Source of the DNA: JALZHR01 sp036389695
Lineage (GTDB): Bacteria; Acidobacteriota; Blastocatellia; Pyrinomonadales; Pyrinomonadaceae
DNA length: 5,332 nt
Assembly (NCBI GenBank): GCA_036389695.1
Contig: DASVWG010000516.1
Location: 1-5,332, forward strand
Direction of reading: 5' to 3'
Position numbers and translations under genes: made by a program. This document shows positions 1 through 4,940 of the stretch, piece by piece; position 1 is the stretch's first letter, and each line of letters opens with the position of its first letter. The notes under the pieces were generated by a model, which was not told where the DNA came from, ran no database searches, and saw nothing but the letters and a program-made list of their open reading frames with translations.

Positions 1-1425
1 TATCTGGCGATTTACAAGGACATTCAGGACGAGCATCTGCGCGAGCGTCATATCGATTTTGAAGACGTCGCCGAGCGCCTGCAAATCGCTATCGGCGGCG
101 GCAGAAAATCGCCCGTGCGCCTCGAAAAAAATTCGATTGTCGTCGCCAAAGAATTAAAGCCTTCGACGCTTGCCGAGCTCGGTCAGGACGAATTGAAAGC
201 TATTTTGACCGAAAACGGCGGCTGGACTTCGCACACTTTTATCTTAGCGCGCGAAATCGGTTTGCCCGCCGTCACCGGTTTGAAAGGACTTTTGCGCCGC
301 GTGAAAACGGGCGAGACGGTGATTGTCGACGGCTACAGCGGTCAGATTGTGATTAATCCGACCGAAGAAACTCTGAAACGCTATCGCGCGGCGGCGGAAA
401 AATTTCAGCAGATAAAAGAAGTCGCGTTTAAGCCGACGCCGGAAAACGTTCGGACGCTCGACGGTCAGGAAATCACGATTCGCGCCAATCTGGATTTTGC
501 GAAAGGCTACGGCAAGGCGCGTCAATTCGGCGCGAAAGGCATCGGGCTTTTTCGCTCCGAGTTTCTTTTCAATCAAAATCAGGGCTTTCCGAGCGAGCAG
601 GAACAAATCGCGGCGTATCGCAAGGCAGCCGCGCTGGCGGGCGAAGACGGCGTAAAAATTCGCCTGTTCGATTTAAACAGCGAACAGTTATCCGACGAAA
701 CCGAGGAAAAAGAAAAAAATCCCGCGCTCGGACTGCGGGCGATGCGTCTCGGCGCGGCGCATAAAAAACAGTTTCGGACGCAGCTTCGCGCGCTTTTGCA
801 AGCCGCAGCCGGAAAAAATCTGGACATCGTTTTGCCGATGGTTACGGACGTCGCCGAGATTTTAGAGATAAAGGAAATCTTAAGGCTCGAAAAAGCGGCG
901 CTGAAAAAGAAAAATATCGAGTTCGGCAACCCGAAAATCGGCGCGATGATTGAAGTTCCGTCGGCGGTTCTGATGGCTGAAGAAATCGCTTCGGAAGTCG
1001 ATTTTATCAATCTCGGAACGAACGATCTGGTGCAGTATCTTTTGGCGGTCGACCGCGACAACGAAGCCGTCGCCGATTGGTTTCGGACGCTGCATCCGGC
1101 GGTTTTGCGCGCGGTGAAAACGGTGATTCGCGCGGCTGAAAATAAAAATATTCCTTTAATCGTCTGCGGCGAGATGGCTGGCTCGACCGTCTACGTGCCG
1201 GTTCTGATTGGACTCGGCGCGACCGAATTAAGTATGAACGTCAATTCGATTCCGCGCGTCCGGCAAATCATCTCCAACATCGCTTTCGAAGAGGCGCACG
1301 CCATCGTCAAACAGCTCGAAACCTGCCGCACCGCTGCGGAAACCGAAAAAGCGGTTGAAAACCTTTTCAGCACAAAATGGAAACACCTGTTTCCGGCAGA
1401 CATTTTTCCCAACGGCAAAAAATAA
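1..1425 (+). CDS. ptsI: Phosphoenolpyruvate-protein phosphotransferase (PTS enzyme I), 5' end missing
   Basis: Enzyme I takes phosphate from phosphoenolpyruvate onto a histidine and passes it to HPr, the first step of the PTS; it acts in the cytoplasm. The reading frame is open from base 1, so the start lies upstream. 474 residues are visible; compared with E. coli EI (575 residues, from memory), about 110-120 N-terminal residues are missing. In visible numbering, the swivelling phosphohistidine domain carries GGWTSH with the active His at residue 78 (bases 232-234). The PEP-binding barrel follows: GIGLFRSEFLF (182-192, Arg185), IRLFD (Arg221), GLRAMR (Arg246), MIEVP (Glu318), GTNDL (Asn341, Asp342), AVDRDN (Arg352) and VCGEMAG (Cys389). 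All counterparts of the known PEP and Mg ligands are therefore present. One oddity is that the usual GGDK after IRTMDI reads NSEQ here (226-229). The GTG at 115 is internal, because conserved EI sequence precedes it. No HPr gene is visible nearby. Confidence 0.94.
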   Translation, partial: YLAIYKDIQDEHLRERHIDFEDVAERLQIAIGGGRKSPVRLEKNSIVVAKELKPSTLAELGQDELKAILTENGGWTSHTFILAREIGLPAVTGLKGLLRRVKTGETVIVDGYSGQIVINPTEETLKRYRAAAEKFQQIKEVAFKPTPENVRTLDGQEITIRANLDFAKGYGKARQFGAKGIGLFRSEFLFNQNQGFPSEQEQIAAYRKAAALAGEDGVKIRLFDLNSEQLSDETEEKEKNPALGLRAMRLGAAHKKQFRTQLRALLQAAAGKNLDIVLPMVTDVAEILEIKEILRLEKAALKKKNIEFGNPKIGAMIEVPSAVLMAEEIASEVDFINLGTNDLVQYLLAVDRDNEAVADWFRTLHPAVLRAVKTVIRAAENKNIPLIVCGEMAGSTVYVPVLIGLGATELSMNVNSIPRVRQIISNIAFEEAHAIVKQLETCRTAAETEKAVENLFSTKWKHLFPADIFPNGKK

Positions 1426-1518
1426 ATTTTTTCCACAAAACACTAGAAAAAAGCGGCTTTTAGTTTTTTATAGAAACGAAGGCGAAAATTACGCCCCGAA
1501 GTTTTTAGAAAAAAACAC

Positions 1519-1547
1519 TTGCTTGAAATCGTCTGTCTGATTTATCT
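1519..1547 (+). promoter_or_regulatory. Candidate sigma70-type promoter for the export gene
   Basis: TTGCTT (1519-1524) and TTATCT (1542-1547) are separated by 17 bases, a normal -35/-10 spacing. Transcription would start near 1554, leaving a leader of about 45 bases before the polysaccharide-export gene. Both boxes deviate from consensus, and the spacer is AT-rich enough for such a match by chance. An imperfect dyad overlaps the -10 side. Confidence 0.3.
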
Positions 1548-1574
1548 CAAATCGCTTCGGAAATCAAGCAGACG
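1530..1574. repeat. Imperfect inverted repeat ahead of the export gene
   Basis: Arms at 1530-1543 (CGTCTGTCTGATTT) and 1561-1574 (AAATCAAGCAGACG) pair at 12 of 14 positions around a 17-base centre. The left arm lies within the candidate promoter and the right arm ends 16 bases before the ribosome binding site. It could be an operator-type dyad or a transcribed hairpin if the start site is further upstream. No protein family can be assigned to it. Confidence 0.4.
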
Positions 1575-1590
1575 AATAGGAGCGCAAATC

Positions 1591-1596
1591 GGAAGG
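1591..1596 (+). promoter_or_regulatory. Ribosome binding site deciding between two adjacent ATGs
   Basis: GGAAGG lies 2 bases before the ATG at 1599 and 5 bases before the in-frame ATG at 1602. The second spacing is the more usual, so translation may begin at 1602. The difference is one methionine of the signal peptide. A second purine run, AGGAG at 1578-1582, is 16 bases from 1599 and too far to act. Confidence 0.5.
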
Positions 1597-1598
1597 TT

Positions 1599-2699
1599 AT
1601 GATGAAAAAGACTTTTTTAAAAATCGTTTTGTTTGCCGTCGGCGTTTTAGCGTTTTTGCCGCTGGAAAATTCTCGCGCGCAGACGACGCCGAAGCCAATC
1701 GTGAAACGAAACTCGCCGTTTTCGCCGAACCCGAAGAAAAAAGTCGAAACCGCCAAAACGAACGCGGAAGAAATTAAAAGCGCGACGACGGAAAATCCGG
1801 TCAAAATCGAGAACGCGAAACTGACGATTAACAACAATAACGGTGTTTCGCGCCCGGAAAATAATCAGACGAGCCAGCCCGAAAACCAATCCGCGCCGTT
1901 TGAAAGCCGCTCGGTCGCGAAAAAAACTCTGGACATCGTCAAGCGCAACAGCAGCAGCCTGAATGCGCCGCCGACCGAAGTTTATAAAGTCGGCGCGGGC
2001 GACGTTCTGGACATTCGCCTTCTCAATTCGCCTTCGAAAGATTCGTCGCTTTTCACCGTTCTGGAAAGCGGCGCGATTGATTATCCGCTGGCGGGCGCGG
2101 AGCCGCTGCAAGTCGCCGGGTTGACGTCCGACGAGATTGAAGATTTATTAAAAGAAAAGGTCAAGCTATACGCCAATCCGTCAATCAGCGTGAAGGTTCG
2201 GGATTATTCGAGCCATACCATCAGCGTTCTGGGCTTGGTCGAAAATCCGGGCACGAAAGCGCTCCGCCGCGAGGCGATTCCGCTTTACGTCATTATGGCG
2301 GAAGCGATTCCGCAAGCCGCGGCGACGAAAGCGACGATTCTGCGCAGCGTCGATAAACAGACGCTGACCGTCAATCTGGATGACAACGAAACGCTCATTT
2401 ATCCGAACGATATTATCCGCGTCATCAGCGGCGGCGGAAAAAATTCTTCCGGTTTTTATTATATCGGCGGCGAAATCGCATCGGGCGGGCAAAAAGATTT
2501 TCACGACGGGCTGACCTTGACCCAAGCTATCTTAGCGTGCGGCGGCTTGAAAAAATCTTCGACGCGCAAAGTGACCATCCGGCGCAAAGACGCGCAGGGG
2601 AAACTCGTTCCAACCGAATTCGACCTGAAAAACATCAAAGAAGGAAAGATTGCCGACCCGGCTCTGGAAGTCGGAGACACGATTGAAATCGGCAACTGA
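1599..2699 (+). CDS. Polysaccharide export protein (Poly_export/SLBB family, Wza-like)
   Basis: Proteins of this family form the periplasmic and outer-membrane part of capsule or exopolysaccharide export machines. The 366-residue product starts with a signal peptide: MMKK, a hydrophobic core (6-20), then SRA before Q28, a signal peptidase I-type site. There is no lipobox cysteine, unlike E. coli Wza. Residues 28-124 are a low-complexity linker rich in Asn, Pro, Lys and Ser, in which IVKRNS occurs twice (34-39, 113-118). The Poly_export domain spans about 125-204 (YKVGAGDVLDIRLL, then YPLAGAEPLQVAGLT, and NPSISVKV). Two SLBB-like domains follow: about 206-277 (ISVLGLVENPG) and about 286-366 (YYIGGEIASGGQ, LTLTQAILACGGL, DTIEIGN). 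It stands alone: no Wzc/Wzz, flippase or glycosyltransferase gene lies next to it. Family assignment is firm; the particular polysaccharide is unknown. Confidence 0.9.
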   Translation: MMKKTFLKIVLFAVGVLAFLPLENSRAQTTPKPIVKRNSPFSPNPKKKVETAKTNAEEIKSATTENPVKIENAKLTINNNNGVSRPENNQTSQPENQSAPFESRSVAKKTLDIVKRNSSSLNAPPTEVYKVGAGDVLDIRLLNSPSKDSSLFTVLESGAIDYPLAGAEPLQVAGLTSDEIEDLLKEKVKLYANPSISVKVRDYSSHTISVLGLVENPGTKALRREAIPLYVIMAEAIPQAAATKATILRSVDKQTLTVNLDDNETLIYPNDIIRVISGGGKNSSGFYYIGGEIASGGQKDFHDGLTLTQAILACGGLKKSSTRKVTIRRKDAQGKLVPTEFDLKNIKEGKIADPALEVGDTIEIGN

Positions 2700-2739
2700 A
2701 AATCTATATAAACTCAGATTGGTTTTGTTGAACATTTTT

Positions 2740-2748
2740 TGTTAAACT
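2740..2748 (+). promoter_or_regulatory. Extended -10 promoter of rnpB
   Basis: TGTTAAACT at 2740-2748 reads as an extended -10 (TGn followed by TAAACT). A weak -35 match, TTGGTT (2719-2724), lies 18 bases upstream of the hexamer. Transcription would begin near 2755, about 11 bases before the first paired base of RNase P RNA, which suits a short 5' leader removed on maturation. The same TGYTAAACT motif recurs before the gene at 3777. Confidence 0.5.
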
Positions 2749-2765
2749 GAACCAGCCTTGCAAAA

Positions 2766-3178
2766 TTGGAGCAAGTCGGGCAATCGCTGCCGAAATTTTT
2801 TTCGGGAGAGGAAAGTCCGAACACCGAAGGGCGGCGAGCCGGATAACGTCCGGGCGCTTTCTTGCAAAAGAGAGTGACGACAAGTGCAACAGAGAACAGA
2901 CCAGCCGGAAACGGTGATGGGTGAAACGGTGCGGTTCAATAGAACTTAATGTAAGAGCGCACCAGCGCGTTTGGTAACAAGTGCGGCTAGGTAAACTCCT
3001 CGCGGTGCAAGACCAAATAGGAAAACGCTTTTGAGAGTTGCCCGCTCTCGCGTGCCGAGCAATCGGACGGCGTTTTCGGGTAGGTCGCTCGAGCTGTTTG
3101 GCAACAAACAGCCTAGATGAATGATTGCCTCTTTGAATCTTTTCAAAGAACAAAATTCGGCTTACAGACTTGCTCCAA
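2766..3178 (+). ncRNA. rnpB: RNase P RNA, bacterial type A (M1 RNA)
   Basis: This is the catalytic RNA of ribonuclease P, which trims the 5' leader from precursor tRNAs with the RnpA protein. P1 closes the molecule: 2766-2777 pairs perfectly with 3167-3178. Conserved segments are GAGGAAAGTCCG (2808-2819), AGTGCAACAGAGAACAGACC (2883-2902), TAAGAGCGCACCAG (2952-2965), GCAAGACCAAATAGG (3007-3021) and AGATGAATGATTGCC (3115-3129). P3 is 2790-2795/2800-2805. A hairpin with a GCAA loop is at 2857-2874 and one with a GAAA loop at 2904-2915. P16 is 3022-3028/3070-3076, P17 is 3033-3037/3045-3049, P18 is 3093-3100/3105-3112 with a GCAA loop, and P19 is 3131-3137/3142-3148. GCCC in the P17 loop (3040-3043) can pair with GGGC (2829-2832), the P6 pseudoknot that marks type A. 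GGTAGG (3079-3084) carries the GGU that pairs with tRNA CCA. Oddities are an extended loop in the 2928-2963 helix and an extra hairpin at 3055-3066. Ends are set by P1 pairing and may differ by a few bases. Confidence 0.97.
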
Positions 3179-3204
3179 CAGCAAAGGCGTCAAAAATTCA
3201 AAAC

Positions 3205-3351
3205 GCAAAACGTCGAAAATGCAAAACGCAAAATGCAAAGTGCAAAATTGAAGAACAGATTTAATCTTGAATCTTAAATTCTAAATCCTAATATTTTGCA
3301 TTTTGCACTTTGCATTTTGCGTTTACAAAAGTTTTGCATTTTGAATTTTGC
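3205..3351. repeat. Facing arrays of a 7-base repeat with a perfect 25-base inverted repeat
   Basis: Left array: GCAAAAC (3205), then GCAAAAC (3221), GCAAAAT (3228), GCAAAGT (3235) and GCAAAAT (3242) in uninterrupted tandem. Right array in opposite orientation: ATTTTGC (3293), ATTTTGC (3300), ACTTTGC (3307), ATTTTGC (3314), GTTTTGC (3331) and ATTTTGC (3345), with a degenerate ATTTTGA at 3338. Bases 3224-3248 are the exact reverse complement of 3300-3324, so a 25-bp stem with a 51-base AT-rich loop is possible. The block fills the gap between rnpB and the RHH gene. It resembles the short tandemly repeated heptamers known from cyanobacteria (analogy only). It could end rnpB transcription, although no T-run directly follows the stem, or it could bind a regulator. 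Confidence 0.9.
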
Positions 3352-3375
3352 ATTAATTAAAACTTCCCGAAAATT

Positions 3376-3381
3376 AAGGAG
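3376..3381 (+). promoter_or_regulatory. Shine-Dalgarno with a two-codon ORF between it and the RHH start
   Basis: AAGGAG is a strong ribosome binding site, but it stands 11 bases from the RHH start at 3393 and only 3 bases from another ATG at 3385. That ATG opens ATG-TCA-TAA, whose stop overlaps the RHH start as TAATG. The RHH start is kept because the fold begins right there and the other frame ends at once. Some ribosomes could start at 3385 and re-initiate at 3393. Confidence 0.55.
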
Positions 3382-3392
3382 AAAATGTCATA

Positions 3393-3665
3393 ATGGCTAA
3401 CCGTAAAGGTGTTTTTATCGGTGCGTATGTGCCGAACGAATTAAAAGAATCTTTGCGCCGTCGCGCGGCGCTCGAACATCGGACGCTTTCGCAGGAAATC
3501 ACCAGAATCCTGGTCGAAGCGGTGCACGGCAAAGGCTTGCCGGTCGGCAGCGTCGACCGTCGCGGCAATGCGACCGTTCCGCGCCGCCGCGCTACCGACC
3601 CGCTGCCGCGCCGCCGCGCCGAAGATTTACCGTATATCGCGCCGGAAAAAGACGATAAGAAATAA
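3393..3665 (+). CDS. Small ribbon-helix-helix (Arc/MetJ-type) DNA-binding protein with arginine-rich tail
   Basis: The 90-residue product is probably a dimeric DNA-binding regulator. The N-terminal half fits the RHH pattern: a beta strand (about 6-13, GVFIGAYV), helix A (about 15-29, NELKESLRRRAALEH), a turn HRT and helix B (about 31-44, TLSQEITRILVEAV). RHH dimers insert the paired strands into the major groove, so residues 6-13 would read the DNA. The tail (about 46-90) is likely disordered and has a 9-residue periodicity: VDRRGNATV, PRRRATDPL, PRRRAEDLP (54-80). This is visible in the DNA as CCGCGCCGCCGCGC at 3579-3592 and again 27 bases later at 3606-3619. The protein ends acidic then basic (PEKDDKK). 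No toxin gene of an RHH-antitoxin pair follows; the next gene is 111 bases away and is a TPR protein behind its own promoter. The target is unknown, but the adjacent heptamer arrays are a candidate. Confidence 0.8.
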   Translation: MANRKGVFIGAYVPNELKESLRRRAALEHRTLSQEITRILVEAVHGKGLPVGSVDRRGNATVPRRRATDPLPRRRAEDLPYIAPEKDDKK

Positions 3666-3701
3666 AATCGTCGCAGTTTTTTAAATCGCCGAATTTTTTT
3701 G

Positions 3702-3745
3702 GAAAGCGCCCGTGCCGGTTTCGCCCGCGACGGACGCTTTTCGCT
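3702..3745 (+). terminator. Candidate Rho-independent terminator after the RHH gene
   Basis: AAAGCGCCCGT (3703-3713) pairs with ACGGACGCTTT (3730-3740) at 10 of 11 positions. The 16-base loop can itself close with CGG/CCG (3716-3718/3724-3726). TTTTCGCTTTTT follows or overlaps the 3' arm. The T-run is broken by CGC, so efficiency is uncertain. Its place between the RHH gene and a separately promoted operon makes sense. Confidence 0.45.
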
Positions 3746-3759
3746 TTTTGAGAACGTTT

Positions 3760-3768
3760 TGCTAAACT
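3760..3768 (+). promoter_or_regulatory. Extended -10 promoter giving a probably leaderless mRNA
   Basis: TGCTAAACT at 3760-3768 is an extended -10 that ends 8 bases before the ATG at 3777. Transcription would start at or within a base or two of that ATG. No Shine-Dalgarno is present between the motif and the start (TTTCGTGA). No good -35 box lies at the right distance, which the TGn extension could compensate for. Confidence 0.5.
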
Positions 3769-3776
3769 TTTCGTGA

Positions 3777-4502
3777 ATGAATAAAAAAGCAATCGCGCTT
3801 TCCATCATCGCCGTCATCGCCGGTTTCGTCGGCGGTTTCCTTTTAGCCAACTCGCTGAATCGCAAGGAATTAGAAAATCTGCGAGCGGAAAACGCGCAGC
3901 TCAAAAACGCTCCGGCGCAGTCGGGCGAGCTGACTTTGGCGGACGAGGAAATCCAGAAAAAAATCGACGAAGCCGACCGGAATCCGTCGAATTTCGAGTT
4001 TCAAAAAAATCTGGCGGTCGGGCTTTACCGCTACGCGCAGATGAAACAGGACGCGAAATTTCTGCCCGAAGTCGCGCGCCTCTTGAAACGCGCGAACGAA
4101 ATAAACCCGCAGGATTACGAGACGATTGTCGCGCTCGGCAACGTCTATCTCGACACCGGGCAGATTAACAGGGACAACGCGGCAATCGAACAATCGCGCG
4201 AATTTTATCGTAAAGCTTTAGCGTTGAAAAAAGACGACGCCGAGGTGCAGAGCGATTTGGGGTCGACATATTTTTTCGCCGCGCCGCCCGCGCCCGACAA
4301 AGCGATTGCGGAATACGAAAAAGCTTTGCAGATAAATCCGAAGCACGAAAAAAGTCTGGAAAATTTAATCCGGGCGAATTTGAGTCTGGGAAAACTGAAG
4401 GAAGCCGAAGATTTTTTAAATAAATTAAAACAAATCGATGCGCAAAACGAAGCCTTACCCGGTTTGGAAGCGCAAATCGCGCAGAGCAGAAACAAACAAT
4501 GA
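3777..4502 (+). CDS. Membrane-anchored tetratricopeptide-repeat (TPR) protein
   Basis: The 241-residue product has a short basic N-terminus, one transmembrane helix (about 5-24, with glycine-rich AGFVGG) and a heptad-like segment (about 27-43, LNRKELENLRAENAQL) suggesting a coiled coil. A TPR superhelix fills the rest. Clear units are about 72-110, 114-151 (ETIVALGNVYLDTGQ then REFYRKALALKKDD), 154-187 (AEVQSDLGSTYFFA then AIAEYEKALQINPKH) and 191-222 (LENLIRANLSLGKLKEAEDFL). The anchor has no signal peptidase site, so the TPR part probably faces the periplasm while tethered in the inner membrane. TPRs bind other proteins, so it is likely a scaffold. The layout recalls NrfG/CcmH-type cytochrome c maturation proteins, but no cytochrome gene is nearby and that function is not claimed. 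Its stop overlaps the next start, so the two proteins are likely co-translated. There is no Shine-Dalgarno; see the promoter at 3760. Confidence 0.85.
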   Translation: MNKKAIALSIIAVIAGFVGGFLLANSLNRKELENLRAENAQLKNAPAQSGELTLADEEIQKKIDEADRNPSNFEFQKNLAVGLYRYAQMKQDAKFLPEVARLLKRANEINPQDYETIVALGNVYLDTGQINRDNAAIEQSREFYRKALALKKDDAEVQSDLGSTYFFAAPPAPDKAIAEYEKALQINPKHEKSLENLIRANLSLGKLKEAEDFLNKLKQIDAQNEALPGLEAQIAQSRNKQ

Positions 4503-4807
4503 AGTGGTTGATTATCTTACTGATTTTACTAATTCCCGTCGTGCTGATTGCCGCGCGCTATCGCCAGCAGTTGCTGATGGGCTGGCAAATGTGGCGGATG
4601 TATAAGCGGATGAAGCAGTCAAAACCGGCGGCGCAAAAACAGGTCAAAGAACGCGCGTCTGATAAAAGCGAACAATTAATTCGCTGCGAGCGCTGCGGCA
4701 CATGGGTTTCGCAGTCCGAAGCTTTAAAGCTGCGTTCAAATAAAACCACTTACTGCTCGACCAAATGTTTGGAAAGAGCGGCGAAGCTGCAATCGCTGGT
4801 TGATTAA
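4499..4807 (+). CDS. Small membrane-anchored four-cysteine zinc-ribbon protein
   Basis: The 102-residue product has an N-terminal transmembrane helix (about 3-19, WLIILLILLIPVVLIAA), a basic, Met/Trp-rich linker (20-55) and a C-terminal CxxC...CxxxC module. In the module, IRCERCGTWV (Cys63, Cys66) is followed by TTYCSTKC (Cys86, Cys90), with a SEAL segment between. This resembles the small PP0621-type proteins of other bacteria, recalled from memory and not searched. The four cysteines very likely hold one zinc ion. With many positive charges after the helix, the zinc module probably sits in the cytoplasm. The gene overlaps the TPR gene by 4 bases (ATGA), and no strong ribosome binding site precedes it, so translation is probably coupled. 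Its function is unknown; partnership with the TPR protein is inferred from the overlap. Confidence 0.82.
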   Translation: MKWLIILLILLIPVVLIAARYRQQLLMGWQMWRMYKRMKQSKPAAQKQVKERASDKSEQLIRCERCGTWVSQSEALKLRSNKTTYCSTKCLERAAKLQSLVD

Positions 4808-4815
4808 AAATCGCG

Positions 4816-4905
4816 AAAGAATTAGCCACGAAAGAACACGAAAAAGCGCGAAAATAGATTAAAAATATTTCGTGTTTATTCGTGAAATTTCGTGGCTAAT
4901 TCTTT
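4816..4905. repeat. Long inverted repeat between convergent genes; possible two-way terminator
   Basis: AAAGAATTAGCCACGAAA (4816-4833) is the exact reverse complement of 4888-4905. Inner parts of the arms continue to pair imperfectly towards a centre near 4860. CACG-type cores recur every 10 bases in both arms: 4827, 4837 and 4847 on the left (the last is CGCG), and CGTG at 4871, 4881 and 4891 on the right. A T-rich tail (TTCTTTTTGTGTCTTTT) follows the right arm. Placed between a rightward operon and a leftward gene, it could end transcription from both sides. It also resembles a dispersed intergenic repeat. Confidence 0.8.
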
Positions 4906-4940
4906 TTGTGTCTTTTGTGACTTTCCGCAGCTATTTCTAT

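Noticed and set aside
115..117. GTG as the start of the enzyme I gene
   Set aside because: The frame is open back to base 1 and the preceding residues match EI (DEHLRERHIDFEDVAERL resembles E. coli EI just before its phosphohistidine domain), so the true start is upstream.
1442..1495. Rho-independent terminator after ptsI
   Set aside because: Only weak A/T pairing (1446-1451 with 1465-1470) and a 4-bp GGCG/CGCC hairpin (1481-1495) are found; neither has a GC-rich stem followed directly by a T-run.
1355..1540. Plus-strand open frame of 61 codons after ptsI
   Set aside because: It starts inside ptsI in another frame, has no ribosome binding site, and runs through AT-rich spacer without recognisable content.
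2704..3153. Minus-strand open frames of 149, 65 and 66 codons across 2704-3153
   Set aside because: They lie over the RNase P RNA, show no protein-family resemblance, and their openness is a by-product of RNA sequence.
3205..3351. CRISPR array
   Set aside because: The units are 7 bases long, adjoin without spacers and face each other; no spacer-repeat pattern or cas gene is present.
3393..3665. RHH protein as the antitoxin of a toxin-antitoxin pair
   Set aside because: No small toxin-like ORF is adjacent; the next gene is a TPR protein behind a terminator-like hairpin and its own promoter.
3374..3904. Minus-strand open frame of 176 codons
   Set aside because: It overlaps a convincing RHH gene and the start of the TPR gene, is rich in Arg/Ser/Ala as expected for a shadow frame, and has no recognisable domain.
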